DNA of 64,000 bases from positions 1 to 64,000 of the forward strand of contig CAWIHT010000002.1 in NCBI GenBank assembly GCA_963836085.1. Direction: 5' to 3'. The notes under the pieces are model-generated. The model did not search any database, had not been told where the DNA came from, and worked only from the letters and a program-made list of their open reading frames with translations. The DNA comes from JAHEEL01 sp963836085 (GTDB lineage: Bacteria > Actinomycetota > Acidimicrobiia > Spongiisociales > UBA5794). The position numbers and the translations under genes are program-made. Positions within the stretch are counted from its first letter, which is position 1, and the number at the start of each line of letters is the position of its first letter. Shown one piece after another: positions 33,129-42,504 of the stretch.

Positions 33129-34499
33129 GTGAAGACCAAACAATGGTCGTTCCTGATTCTCGCTGTCGTGCTCGCAATGGTCCTTGCTGCCTGTGGCGGC
33201 GACGATGATGCGACCGACACGACGGCGGCGGGTGGAGATGGCGAAACTACGACGAGCGCGGAAGGCGCAGGCGGCGAGGATCTGACCTTGCGCGTTCTGG
33301 TACACCAGAACCCACCGATGGTGGAGTTCATGGAAGCGTTCAACGCCTCGTTCCAAGAGGCGAACCCAAATGTCACGGTCGACATGTCGGTCGTCGAGAC
33401 GGGAGATCTCGCAACCGTCACGCAGACCCGGCTCTCGGCCAATGACGTAGATGTCATCGACATCTTCGGTTTCTCCAACGGTGTGCAGGACTATATGAGC
33501 GGTGCCACGGCCCCCGCCTGGCAGCAGCTGATCGATGCGGGACTCCTGCTCGACATCACGGACCAACCGTTCGTGCAGAACTACGACGAAGCATCAATCG
33601 CTCAAGCCGGCAGCTACAACGGCAGCGTGTACCAGGTCAATCTCGGACGTGTCTCCTACAGCGGCATGTTCGTGAACGACGATCTCCTCGCCGAGGTCGG
33701 AGTGGCTACTCCGACGACGTGGAGCGAGCTCGTTGCCGCCTGCGACACCATCAAAGCGGCGAACTATGAGTGCATGACGGTTGGCGGCGCAGACGGCTGG
33801 CCGGTCTTCGTCGGCTCGTACGGGCTGCTGGGCGCGTACTACCCGGATCAGGAGGCGTTTGCGCAGGGTCTGTGGACGGGTGACACCGCCTGGAACGACG
33901 CGACGACGCAGGATCTGTTCAGCCGATACCAGGTGTACGCACAGGACATGCTCGAGGAGGGTGTGACGGGTCTCGCTCACGACGCCGGCCCGGCTCGCTA
34001 CAGCGCCGGCGACGTTGCCTTCATGCCCACCGGGGTGTGGCAGGCACCTGCGCTGGAAGAGGCAGGACCTGCCTTCCAGTGGACCTATGTCCCGTTCCCG
34101 GGAAGCGACAACGCAGCCGACAACCAGTACCTCTTCGGGAAGTACGACCAGGGCTGGTCGATCGCGGCGAAGACCCCGAACCAGGAAGCGGCACTGGCAT
34201 ACGTTGCCGCCTTCTCCGAGCCGGCCAACTATCAGGACTTCGTCAACGCTGTCGGGTTCCTCCCGACGCAGCCAACGGCCACGCTCGAGACGCAGCTCGG
34301 CGAGCAGGTTGCCGAGTACCTGCCGAACTACCGGGTCGGTTTCGAGCAGTTCTGGGTTGAGCCCTCGGGCGCAGGTCAGTGGTCGAACGGATCGCTCGCG
34401 GCATCGTGGTTCCAACCGTTCAACGAGTGGGACGATTCAGCAGCGCTGGCAGACCAGTCTCAGGCTGATCTCCAGGCTGGACTCGACGCAGCCGGTTAG
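33129..34499 (+). CDS. ABC sugar importer, solute-binding lipoprotein
   Basis: The 456-residue family-1 solute-binding protein has a lipoprotein signal (VVLAMVLAACGG) and a short Thr/Gly linker. The ligand domain shows the usual features: FMEAFNASFQEANPNVTVD, an early YNGSVYQVNLGRVSY strand where open and closed lobes meet, and PTGVWQAPALEEAG. The start is GTG 33129 with AAGGAGG seven bases upstream. It is the first gene of the operon controlled by the LacI operators; its ligand is likely laminari-oligosaccharides, judged by the GH16 and GH3 genes. A 15-bp hairpin follows. Confidence 0.88.
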   Translation: MKTKQWSFLILAVVLAMVLAACGGDDDATDTTAAGGDGETTTSAEGAGGEDLTLRVLVHQNPPMVEFMEAFNASFQEANPNVTVDMSVVETGDLATVTQTRLSANDVDVIDIFGFSNGVQDYMSGATAPAWQQLIDAGLLLDITDQPFVQNYDEASIAQAGSYNGSVYQVNLGRVSYSGMFVNDDLLAEVGVATPTTWSELVAACDTIKAANYECMTVGGADGWPVFVGSYGLLGAYYPDQEAFAQGLWTGDTAWNDATTQDLFSRYQVYAQDMLEEGVTGLAHDAGPARYSAGDVAFMPTGVWQAPALEEAGPAFQWTYVPFPGSDNAADNQYLFGKYDQGWSIAAKTPNQEAALAYVAAFSEPANYQDFVNAVGFLPTQPTATLETQLGEQVAEYLPNYRVGFEQFWVEPSGAGQWSNGSLAASWFQPFNEWDDSAALADQSQADLQAGLDAAG

Positions 34500-34510
34500 C
34501 GGCGTTTAGG

Positions 34511-34545
34511 GTGACGGGCTCCCCCCTGACGGGGGAGCCCGTCAC
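34511..34545 (+). terminator. Strong hairpin between binding-protein and permease genes
   Basis: GTGACGGGCTCCCCC (34511-34525) and GGGGGAGCCCGTCAC (34531-34545) form a perfect 15-bp stem with a five-base loop. No T-run follows, so mRNA stabilisation or partial termination is more likely than full stop. Confidence 0.75.
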
Positions 34546-34570
34546 CAGCTCTACGAACTGAGGATGTGAC

Positions 34571-35500
34571 ATGGCGCTTGTCAGCAAGCAGTATCTCTTC
34601 GGACGCAAGATCACGCCGGTGCTGTTCTTACTCCCCGGTTTGCTCCTGTACCTCGTGATTGCCTTCGGGCCATCGCTTGCAACCATCGTCTACTCGTTCA
34701 CCGATGCTTCCGGCATTCGTGGCGCAGTCGTGAACTGGATCGGCTTCGAGAACTACGACGAGTTCCTCTTCCGAGGCGTTGCATCGAGAGACAACCTCGA
34801 CGCACTGAAGCGAACGCTGCAGTTCATGTTCTTCGTGACCGCTCTCCAGTTCGGCCTCGGCCTGCTGTTTGCGGTCATCCTCAATCAGAACAAGCTCAAG
34901 GGAAGGCTCTTCTTCCGCACCATCATCTTCATGCCTGTGATTCTCGGTGTGGTTATCCAGGGCTTCCTGTGGAAGCTCTTCCTGCTCCCTCGCGGCGGAC
35001 CCATGGCCGAGGTGTGGGGTTGGTTCGGTCTCCAATCCGAGTTCCTCGGTGGAACCGATGCCTTCTGGTGGGTCATCTTCATCCAGATCTGGGCCAACGT
35101 CGGTATCACGATGGTCATCTTCATCGCCGGGATGCAGGCGATCTCAGATGAACTCTATGACGCTGCCAAGGTCGACGGAGCCTCCGGGTGGCAGTTGTTC
35201 AAGAACGTGACGTGGCCGCAGTTGACTCCCGCCATCAATACCAATTTCCTACTGAACATCATCGGCTCGCTCCAGGCATGGGCCCTGTTCCTGGTGACGA
35301 TCGGCTACAAGAACGGAACCCAGGTCCTCGGCTACTTGGTGTATGCAGAGGGCTTCGGCCAGACATCCGGATCGGTGACGAGCTCGTTCCGCCAGGGCTA
35401 TGCGGCGGCCGCTTCGGTCGTCCTCTTCCTGTTGGTACTGGTACTCGGGCTTTCTGCAAACTGGTTCGTGACCCGTAGAGAAATGAAGTACATGGGATGA
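34571..35500 (+). CDS. ABC sugar importer permease (MalF/UgpA-like)
   Basis: A 309-residue membrane protein with six predicted helices, starting LLPGLLLYLVIAFGPSLAT and carrying the EAA loop DAAKVDGASGWQLFKNVTWP towards the C-terminus, which docks on the ATPase. Length and order match the first permease of CUT1 sugar importers. It lies 70 bases after the binding protein, past the strong hairpin, and overlaps the second permease start by ATGA. No ATPase is encoded in this operon. Confidence 0.9.
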   Translation: MALVSKQYLFGRKITPVLFLLPGLLLYLVIAFGPSLATIVYSFTDASGIRGAVVNWIGFENYDEFLFRGVASRDNLDALKRTLQFMFFVTALQFGLGLLFAVILNQNKLKGRLFFRTIIFMPVILGVVIQGFLWKLFLLPRGGPMAEVWGWFGLQSEFLGGTDAFWWVIFIQIWANVGITMVIFIAGMQAISDELYDAAKVDGASGWQLFKNVTWPQLTPAINTNFLLNIIGSLQAWALFLVTIGYKNGTQVLGYLVYAEGFGQTSGSVTSSFRQGYAAAASVVLFLLVLVLGLSANWFVTRREMKYMG

Positions 35501-36365
35501 CCACCACAGACACACCTGCGACCACAGAATCCACGATGATCTCGAAGAGCTCGCGCAATGCGCGATGGGGCTTGATCGGGTCGTATGTCGTTCTCCTGCT
35601 CGTGAGCCTGCTCTACATCGGCCCCCTGCTGATGTTGATCAACACGGCGTTCAAGACGCTGCCGGAGTTCTACCAGGACCCCATCGGTTTGGCCTCGAGC
35701 TTCAACTTCGACAACTTCACGGAAGCCTGGGAGCTCGCCAACTTCCCGCAGTACATGGTCAACTCGATCATCTACGCGACGGTGGCCACGGTGATCTTCG
35801 TGATCACATCGGTCTTCGTAGCGTTCCCGATCGCACGTGGCCACATTCGGGGGCGCGCGCGTTGCTCACGCTCTACGTGGTAGCCCTGTTCCTGCCGCCT
35901 GCGCTGATTCCGCAGTTCCAGCTCATCCTCAACCTCAATCTGTACAACACGAGACAGGGCTACATCCTGCTCTTCCTTGTCAATGCGATTGGGATGATCG
36001 TGCTCGTCAACTACATCAAATCGGTTCCCAAGGAACTCGATGAGTCGGCGGCCATCGATGGATGCAGCTACCCGCGTTTCGTCTTCAGGATCGTGATGCC
36101 GCTCATCAAGCCTGCAATCGCAACCGTCACCGTGCTCCATGCGATCGGGATTTGGAATGAGATCATCCTTCCGACGATCTACCTGACGAACAGCGACTTC
36201 TACCCGATCACCCGTGGGCTCGTGGTCTTTGAGGGCGTGTATGGCAGCAACTGGCCCGGCTTGGCCGCGGCCGTGTTGATGCTCGCGCTTCCCATGGTGA
36301 TCCTGTTCCTGGTCCTCCAGCGCTACATCATCTCCGGGCTCACCGGCGGAGCGGTGAAGGGATAG
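35497..36365 (+). CDS. ABC sugar importer permease (MalG/UgpE-like; one frameshift)
   Basis: The second CUT1 permease. The first frame encodes up to FPIARGHIRG; the next frame continues ALLTLYVVALFLPPALIPQ, the EAA loop ESAAIDGCSYPRFVFRIVMP and the terminal GLTGGAVKG. Adding one G to the five-G run at 35849-35853 restores a 289-residue protein of normal length. The break falls between helices 2 and 3, so if real it would disable the importer. The start ATG 35497 overlaps the previous stop. The GH16 gene follows eight bases later. Confidence 0.87.
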
Positions 36366-36373
36366 GCGACACG

Positions 36374-37378
36374 ATGGGCTGGGAGAGGAAGTCTGCTCGA
36401 TACTCGAGCAAGCATCGGGCAGGTGCCCCGCCGGTCTCCAGGAGACGGAAGTGGTTCCGCTCAGCAATCCCGGTGGTACTCGTGGCCGTCCTGGCCGCTG
36501 CCTGCCAGTCCGACGACACGTCGGTTGCCGAGACGACGACGAGCGTCGTCTCGGCGTCGACGACCAGCACCAGCGCCGCCACGAGTACGACGACCACCAC
36601 CACAATCGTTCCACCTGCCCCCGTCCCCATCGATTCGACCGAGGGCTGGGAGCTCGTCTGGAGCGATGAGTTCGACGGCGCAGAGATCGATCTGTCGAAC
36701 TGGACCTATGACATCGGAGGCTGGGGTTGGGGGAACGGTGAAGCGCAGTACTACACGGATCGTCCGGAGAATGCCAGCCTGCAGAACGGCTTGCTGGTCA
36801 TAGCGCTGCGGCAGGAGCAGATCGAGGATTCCTACTACACCTCAGCGCGGCTCAAGACACAGGGATTGCAGGAGTTCCAGTACGGACGGATCGAGGCCAG
36901 GGTGAAGGTCCCGCGCGGCGACGGAACCTGGCCGGCGTTCTGGATGCTCGGAGCGAACTTCGACGAAGACTCGGACGATCCGGCAAGCGCTTGGCCGCAG
37001 GCAGGCGAGATCGACGTGATGGAGCACGTCGGCCGCAAGCCACAGGTCACCTACGGAACGATCCACGGGCCTGGCTACGCCGGCGCCGGGAGCCTCGGTG
37101 GGTGGAACACGCAGGATGTTGATATCGCAGACGAATTCCACACCTACGCCATCGAATGGGATGCAGAAGGCATCGAGTGGCTCTTCGACGGCGAGCCGTT
37201 CTACGAAATCGGACCCGGGGACATCGGCAACCGTGAGTGGGTCTACGACCAACCGTTCTTCCTCATCGTGAACCTCGCGCTCGGTGGGACCTTCGGTGGG
37301 AACATCGCCCTGGATCTGGAATACCCGCTGTACCTCTACGTCGACCATGTCCGTGTTTACCAGCCGACCGAGGGGTAG
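36374..37378 (+). CDS. GH16 endo-beta-1,3-glucanase (laminarinase-like) lipoprotein
   Basis: The 334-residue protein has an Arg/Lys N-terminus, a hydrophobic signal with lipobox ending at C44, and a long Ser/Thr linker to about residue 80. The GH16 domain follows, with GWELVWSDEFDG at its start, RLKTQGLQEFQYGRIEARVK, and the active-site motif GEIDVMEHVG, where E212 is nucleophile, D214 assists and E217 is acid/base. The extra M in ExDxME is typical of laminarinases rather than agarases or carrageenases. Anchored outside the cell, it would cut beta-1,3-glucan into oligosaccharides for the importer encoded just upstream. Confidence 0.92.
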   Translation: MGWERKSARYSSKHRAGAPPVSRRRKWFRSAIPVVLVAVLAAACQSDDTSVAETTTSVVSASTTSTSAATSTTTTTTIVPPAPVPIDSTEGWELVWSDEFDGAEIDLSNWTYDIGGWGWGNGEAQYYTDRPENASLQNGLLVIALRQEQIEDSYYTSARLKTQGLQEFQYGRIEARVKVPRGDGTWPAFWMLGANFDEDSDDPASAWPQAGEIDVMEHVGRKPQVTYGTIHGPGYAGAGSLGGWNTQDVDIADEFHTYAIEWDAEGIEWLFDGEPFYEIGPGDIGNREWVYDQPFFLIVNLALGGTFGGNIALDLEYPLYLYVDHVRVYQPTEG

Positions 37379-37459
37379 GGCGCCGACCGTGTCGACCGAT
37401 GCTCCTCATGTCTGCAGTGCGGCCCGGCCATCGTGTGTCGTTGAGAGACGGTCGGGCGA

Positions 37460-38512
37460 GTGACTCTACGATCGGATCCAAGCTCGTCCAACGCCAGCCA
37501 TCTTGATGCAGTGTGCATCGGCGAGACCATGGTCTCCTTCGTCGAGACCGATGATCCGAGACACTTCGCCGCCATTGCTGCCGGCGCAGAGTCCAACGTG
37601 GCCATCGGCATGGCCAGGCTTGGCCTCCGAACTCGATGGGTGTCGCGTATCGGGGACGATCCGCTGGGTCGGTTCGTGGAAGAGTTCGTGGCATCTTCCG
37701 GGGTGGACGTCTCCGTGATCCGCGATCCAGAGCGGGTGACCGGCGTCATGATCAAGCACCCCTCCGGACCCGAGAAGATCTCCTCGTACTACCGCAGCGA
37801 GAGCGCCGCTCGGCTCCTCGATCCCGATGATCTACACCGGGCAGGGAGTGCACCGTTGATCCATGTGACCGGGATCACGCCGGCGTTGTCGCAGTCCGCT
37901 CTTGGGCTAGTGCAGGCTGTCGTGGACCGCGCAGCGGGTCTCGACAGCACAGTGTCGTTCGATTTCAACTACCGCGCCAAGCTCTGGCCGGATGCCGAGA
38001 CGGCAGCCACGGTGCTGCTTCCGCTGGCTCGAGACGCGGATGTGGTGTTCATTGGAGACGATGAGGCACGTCTCCTCTTCGGCTCGACATCACCACCCGC
38101 TCTTGCTGACCTGATCCTTCGCAGGACTGATCAGGAGCTCGTGTTGAAGCGAGGATCGGGCGAGGCATCTGTTGTCACCGTCGACGGTGAGTCCTCCGTC
38201 CCAACCTTGCCGACGACGGTGATCGATGTCACCGGTGCAGGTGACGCGTTCGCCGCCGGGTATCTCGCCGCCGGCTTCTTCGGGTGGCCGACGGACGCAC
38301 GTTTGCGCCTCGGCCACTTTATGGCCGCGCGGGTCGTCGGATCGCTCCAGGACATTCCGCCTGCGCTCTCTGACGAGGAACTGATGGATGTCTCGCCATC
38401 GGGATTGTCAACGCTGTGGAACGATCCTCGGGGATCGACGGACGATGCATCCACTGGGACGGGCCGTCAGCAGTCTTCTACTGCGAGCACGCGAGAGGGG
38501 CGTGGATTGTGA
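37460..38512 (+). CDS. 2-keto-3-deoxygluconate kinase-like PfkB kinase
   Basis: The 350-residue PfkB kinase begins with a GTG at 37460 and the family opening AVCIGETMVSFV, then AAGAESNVAIGMARLG for sugar binding and DVTGAGDAFAAG as anion hole. The last 40 residues are low complexity and probably unstructured. KDG kinases typically open with GE.M......, as here, and the next genes encode a ManD-type dehydratase and a KDPG aldolase, so phosphorylation of KDG to KDPG is the natural role. The stop overlaps the following GTG start (GTGA). Confidence 0.78.
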   Translation: MTLRSDPSSSNASHLDAVCIGETMVSFVETDDPRHFAAIAAGAESNVAIGMARLGLRTRWVSRIGDDPLGRFVEEFVASSGVDVSVIRDPERVTGVMIKHPSGPEKISSYYRSESAARLLDPDDLHRAGSAPLIHVTGITPALSQSALGLVQAVVDRAAGLDSTVSFDFNYRAKLWPDAETAATVLLPLARDADVVFIGDDEARLLFGSTSPPALADLILRRTDQELVLKRGSGEASVVTVDGESSVPTLPTTVIDVTGAGDAFAAGYLAAGFFGWPTDARLRLGHFMAARVVGSLQDIPPALSDEELMDVSPSGLSTLWNDPRGSTDDASTGTGRQQSSTASTREGRGL

Positions 38513-39333
38513 GAATCGCTGTCACCGGGGCTGCCGGACGCGTCGGTACTCACGTTGTCGAGTTGGCCTCCTCGTTGGGCCATACGGTGGTGGCAATCGA
38601 CCGACGCCCACTTCCGCTTGCGGTCGATGTGTGTCGGTACTTCGATGTCGACACCACGGACTACTCGGGTTTGGTGGAAGCGATGTCGGGGTGCGATGCG
38701 CTCATTCATCTCGCCGCCATCACCGGACCGGGAAGGGATCCCGACCACATCGTGCACAACACCAACGTCGTGTCGAGCTACAACGCATTGAGGGCGGCGG
38801 CTCAAGTGGGGATCCGACGTATCTGCCAGGCCTCGAGCATCAACGCAATCGGCGGGCGCTTCAGTGAATCGCCTCGGTATGACTACTTCCCGCTCGACGA
38901 ACGGCACCCGACGTACGCTGAGGACCCGTACAGCCTGTCGAAATGGGTGTGTGAGCTGCAGGCGGATGCAATCTCCCGCCGCAACCCTGGCATGTCGATC
39001 GCGAGCCTCCGCCTTCATGGAGTGGTCGAGAGCCGCACAGACACCGCCGGATGGTCCAGCCTGCCGGGCAAGGTGGTCGAGAAGCAGCTGTGGGGGTACG
39101 TCGAAATCTCCGCCGTCGCCCGCGCCTGCCTGCTGGGCGTGACCACGGATCTGGGTGGCCACGAGGTGTTCTACATCGTTGCCCCCGACACCATGGCCGA
39201 TACCCCCTCCCGCATGCTCGCCGCCGACAACTACCCGGATGTCCCGGTGCGAGGAGACGTGGCGGGGACGCAAGGATTCTTTGATTGCGCGAAAGCACGC
39301 TCGATGCTGGGATGGAGTCACGATGCTCAATGA
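38509..39333 (+). CDS. NAD-dependent epimerase/dehydratase-family protein (extended SDR)
   Basis: The 274-residue protein has the extended short-chain dehydrogenase pattern: TGAAGRVGTHVVELA for NAD binding, ALIHLAAITGP, a serine (QASSINAIGG), and YSLSKWVCE with the Tyr-x3-Lys pair. C-terminal residues vary with substrate. Members nearest in shape include uronate dehydrogenases and UDP-glucose epimerases. Between KDG kinase and a sugar-acid dehydratase, oxidation of a sugar or uronate to a lactone is the simplest idea. The GTG 38509 start overlaps the kinase stop. Confidence 0.75.
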   Translation: MRIAVTGAAGRVGTHVVELASSLGHTVVAIDRRPLPLAVDVCRYFDVDTTDYSGLVEAMSGCDALIHLAAITGPGRDPDHIVHNTNVVSSYNALRAAAQVGIRRICQASSINAIGGRFSESPRYDYFPLDERHPTYAEDPYSLSKWVCELQADAISRRNPGMSIASLRLHGVVESRTDTAGWSSLPGKVVEKQLWGYVEISAVARACLLGVTTDLGGHEVFYIVAPDTMADTPSRMLAADNYPDVPVRGDVAGTQGFFDCAKARSMLGWSHDAQ

Positions 39334-39414
39334 GCATCCGGGACGCCGAATGCCGTCGCCAGTCGATCAGTCGCGCGGGACCTCTGCGCTCACCGGTACG
39401 AAAAAGGAGAGCCG

Positions 39415-40623
39415 ATGACCACCATCCATCGCGTGAGGGCCATTCTCACCGCCCCCGACGGAATTCCCCTCGTGATCGTCAGGATCGAGACCGATCAGGA
39501 CGGCCTCTCGGGCCTCGGTTGTGCGACCTTCACACAGCGCCCCACGCTGGTCGCCCAGGCCATCGAGGAGTATCTGGATCCCCTGTTGCGGGGCCGAAGC
39601 GTGTCCAATATCGAAGACCTCTGGCACATCATGTACGTCAACGCGTACTGGCGGAATGGCCCGGTCTTGAACAACGCAATCAGTGGTGTCGACATGGCGC
39701 TGTGGGACATCAAGGGCAAGATCGCCGGGATGCCGGTATACGACCTGCTCGGTGGGAAGTGCCGCGAAGCGGCAATGGTGTACCGGCATGCCGACGGCAG
39801 TGACCCCCATGAGGTGCTGGACAACGTCCTCGGATTCGTCGACCAAGGCTATCTGGCCGTTCGTTGCCAGATGGGTGGCTATGGCGGGCAGGCACCGTCC
39901 GGATCCGAGTCCAGGAGTCGAATTGAGGAGGCCTTTCCCGGCACGTACTACGAGCCTGATGCCTACGCACACTCGGTCGTGGATCTGTTCGACCACGTCC
40001 GCGGTGCCGTCGGAGATGGACTCTTCTTGCTCCATGACATCCACGAGAGGCTCGCTCCCATTGACGCGATTCGGCTTGCGAAGGATCTCGAACCGTATCG
40101 GCTCTTCTTCCTCGAGGATCCCCTTCCGCCGGAACACGTGGAGTGGTTTCGGCGACTGCGCGACCAATCCTCCACTCCGATTGCCATGGGGGAACTCCAC
40201 AATCATCCACTGGAGTGGCGGACCCTCATCACGGAGCAATTGATCGACTTCATCCGTTCCCACCTATCCCAATTGGGTGGCTTGACCCCCGCTCGCAAGC
40301 TGGCCGCCTTGGCTGAGGCCTTCGGAGTCCGCACCGCCTGGCATGGTCCCGGCGATGTCTCTCCCGTTGGACACGCGGCGAACCTCCATCTCGATCTGGC
40401 CTGCCACAACTTCGGGATACAAGAGGTCGGTGGTTTCGGCGAGGCGCTGCGTGAGGTGTTCCCCGGGACACCCGATCTGCGGGATGGATACCTGTGGGCG
40501 AATGACGAACCCGGATTTGGTGTCGAAATCGACGAAGCCAAGGCTGCCCTCTACCCGATCGAACTGTCGCCGGTCACCTGGACACAGAGCCGCTGGCCCG
40601 ACGGCACCGCATGGACGCCATGA
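39415..40623 (+). CDS. ManD/RspA-type sugar-acid dehydratase (enolase superfamily)
   Basis: The 402-residue protein is an enolase-superfamily member of the mannonate dehydratase (ManD/RspA) subgroup: the N-terminal capping domain, then AISGVDMALWDIKGK, metal ligands in HDIHERL and FLEDPLPPE, the subgroup signature GELHNHPLEW, and TAWHGPGDVSPVGHAANLHLD. The C-terminal PIELSPVTWTQSRWPDGT is also typical. These enzymes dehydrate D-mannonate or D-gluconate to 2-keto-3-deoxygluconate. KDG kinase and KDPG aldolase genes lie on either side, so the product would flow directly on. ATG 39415 follows AAAAAGGAGAGCCG. Confidence 0.9.
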   Translation: MTTIHRVRAILTAPDGIPLVIVRIETDQDGLSGLGCATFTQRPTLVAQAIEEYLDPLLRGRSVSNIEDLWHIMYVNAYWRNGPVLNNAISGVDMALWDIKGKIAGMPVYDLLGGKCREAAMVYRHADGSDPHEVLDNVLGFVDQGYLAVRCQMGGYGGQAPSGSESRSRIEEAFPGTYYEPDAYAHSVVDLFDHVRGAVGDGLFLLHDIHERLAPIDAIRLAKDLEPYRLFFLEDPLPPEHVEWFRRLRDQSSTPIAMGELHNHPLEWRTLITEQLIDFIRSHLSQLGGLTPARKLAALAEAFGVRTAWHGPGDVSPVGHAANLHLDLACHNFGIQEVGGFGEALREVFPGTPDLRDGYLWANDEPGFGVEIDEAKAALYPIELSPVTWTQSRWPDGTAWTP

Positions 40624-40663
40624 GGTCTGTTCGATCGCGCGGACCCAGTCGGGAGGGAGACGG

Positions 40664-41308
40664 ATGACCGTGTTCGATGAGCTCGGGGCGCACGGCGTCG
40701 TTCCCGTGGCGGTGATCGACGACGTCAGTCTCGCACCGCCGCTGGCTGAGGCTCTCCTGAAAGGTGGGCTGCCTTGTATCGAGGTCACCTTCCGCACGCA
40801 GTCGGCTTCCCATGCGATCGACGTGCTCGTGAAGGAGTTCCCCGAACTCATCGTTGGGGCCGGCACCGTGATGACGATCGATCAGGCGCGAGCTGCAAGG
40901 GATGCAGGAGCGCGGTTCGTCATGTCCCCAGGTTTCGACGATGAGATTGTCGATTGGTGCGTCGCCGAAGGGATGCCCGTCGCGCCGGGCGTCATGACCC
41001 CAACAGATGTCAGCCGTGCAATCCGGAAGGGCCTGACGGTTCTGAAATTCTTCCCCGCCGAACACGCTGGTGGCGTTGCGACACTGCGTGCGCTCGGTGG
41101 AGTGTTTCCGGATGTGGCACACATACCGACCGGAGGAATCGACGAGCGCAACCTTGAGAGCTACCTCGAGGAATCATGTGTGGTCGCATGCGGCGGTTCC
41201 TGGCTCGTGCCTCGAGAAGCGATCCGCGCCGGTGACTTCAGTGAAGTCGAGCGCCGTGTGGCAGGCTCCGTCGAGATCGTTCGATCGGTCCGGGCTCATG
41301 GCGGTTGA
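40664..41308 (+). CDS. eda: KDPG/KHG aldolase
   Basis: The 214-residue protein is a class I 2-keto-3-deoxy-6-phosphogluconate aldolase. It has the family strands VVPVAVIDD, GLPCIEVTFRT (E for proton transfer), VGAGTVMT, FVMSPGFDD, APGVMTPTDVSRA and LKFFPAEHAGG, whose lysine forms the Schiff base, then HIPTGGI. It cleaves KDPG to pyruvate and glyceraldehyde 3-phosphate. The ATG at 40664 has GGGAGGGAG upstream. The lactonase gene begins 11 bases before its stop, so the two are coupled. Confidence 0.92.
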   Translation: MTVFDELGAHGVVPVAVIDDVSLAPPLAEALLKGGLPCIEVTFRTQSASHAIDVLVKEFPELIVGAGTVMTIDQARAARDAGARFVMSPGFDDEIVDWCVAEGMPVAPGVMTPTDVSRAIRKGLTVLKFFPAEHAGGVATLRALGGVFPDVAHIPTGGIDERNLESYLEESCVVACGGSWLVPREAIRAGDFSEVERRVAGSVEIVRSVRAHGG

Positions 41309-42425
41309 TGATCGCGGGCAGCAGGTGGCCTTCATCGGTTCCTACGCGCCGCCGGAGGAGCCCGGCATCCATGTGGTCGCGGTCGACGGCATGGGCGAAC
41401 TGGAGCGGCGGGGGAGTATTGGGGGTATCCGGAACCCGTCGTTCTTGAAAGTGCATCCGAGTGGACGCCACCTCTACGCGGTCAGCGAGACCGGTCTCGC
41501 AGCGGATGGGGTTGTCGGAGGTGTCGTTGGCCTGCGGATCGAGCGTTCCGAGGGCGTTGTCGATCTCACTCCAGTGAGTCGACGCTCGACGCTTGGGGAC
41601 CAACCATGCCATCTCAGCATCGACGGGACGGGTCATTGGTTGTTCGCCACGAACTACGGTTCCGGTGATGTTGTCGTCTTCCCCATCGATGACGACGGGA
41701 GGTTGGGGGAGTGCACAACCCGTGTCCAGCATGTTGGCAGAGGTGCCGATCCGGGACGTCAGGCCAGCCCTCACCCTCACTCGTCGGTGCTGTCCCCAGA
41801 CGACGCATTCCTGATCGTTGCGGATCTCGGCACCGATCAGCTGATCGTCTATGCGTGGGATAGCGGGGGCGGTGCACTCAGCAAGCACAGCGTCCATCAG
41901 TCGAGCCCCGGCTCGGGACCGCGGACTGTCGCATTCCATCCGGCGGGGCGATTCCTGTGTGCGGTCAACGAGTTGACCAACACCGTGACGGTGTTTGAGT
42001 GGGATGCCGATGCTGCGATCATGCACGAGGTTCAATCGATCTCGACACTGCCCGTCGGGGTCGACGTTTCCAATCTCGCAGCGGATCTCCAATTCTCGCG
42101 CTCGGGCGAGAGCGTCTATGTCTCCAATCGGGGACACGACAGCGTGATGACCTTCTCCTTCGACCCCGGCCGTGGGCTGGCGATTGTCGGGGCCCATGGG
42201 TCCGGCGGGAGGTGGCCACGTGCAATGGCGTTGACTCCCGGTGGTGACCAACTCCTGGTGGCGAATGAGCGCAGCAACCAGGTCGTGCCGCTTCCTCTGC
42301 TCGGTGGGGTACCCGACGGCGAGACGGAGTCTCGCGCCGTCGACGTCGTGAGCCCTTCCAGCGTTGCGTTCGCCCGAACTCGCAACGCCTCAACGATGAC
42401 ACCACCGGATCGCCATTGTCTATGA
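41298..42425 (+). CDS. 6-phosphogluconolactonase/sugar lactonase (YbhE-type seven-bladed propeller)
   Basis: The 375-residue protein is in the lactonase/Pgl (PF10282) propeller family: IGSYAPPEEPGIHVVAVD, FLKVHPSGRHLYAVSE, CHLSIDGTGHWLFATNYGSG, SPHPHSSVLSPDDAFLIVADLG, and repeated VYVSNRGHDSV-like blades. Such enzymes hydrolyse 6-phosphogluconolactone or related aldonolactones. It is the last gene of the plus-strand glucan operon, overlapping the KDPG aldolase gene. It would open a lactone made by an oxidising step upstream. ATG 41298 is used although a longer frame extends back to 41070 across the aldolase gene. Confidence 0.87.
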   Translation: MAVDDRGQQVAFIGSYAPPEEPGIHVVAVDGMGELERRGSIGGIRNPSFLKVHPSGRHLYAVSETGLAADGVVGGVVGLRIERSEGVVDLTPVSRRSTLGDQPCHLSIDGTGHWLFATNYGSGDVVVFPIDDDGRLGECTTRVQHVGRGADPGRQASPHPHSSVLSPDDAFLIVADLGTDQLIVYAWDSGGGALSKHSVHQSSPGSGPRTVAFHPAGRFLCAVNELTNTVTVFEWDADAAIMHEVQSISTLPVGVDVSNLAADLQFSRSGESVYVSNRGHDSVMTFSFDPGRGLAIVGAHGSGGRWPRAMALTPGGDQLLVANERSNQVVPLPLLGGVPDGETESRAVDVVSPSSVAFARTRNASTMTPPDRHCL

Positions 42426-42504
42426 ACTGCTCTAGAAGGCCTATGGCCACTCAAACGGATCGCCGCGCGCAGGTAGTGTGTGCGGCATTACTTAGGAGGT
42501 AAGC

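Noticed and set aside
38467..39330. Minus-strand frame of 287 codons opposite the SDR gene
   Set aside because: It is His/Arg-rich and mirrors a clear extended SDR; no family resemblance.
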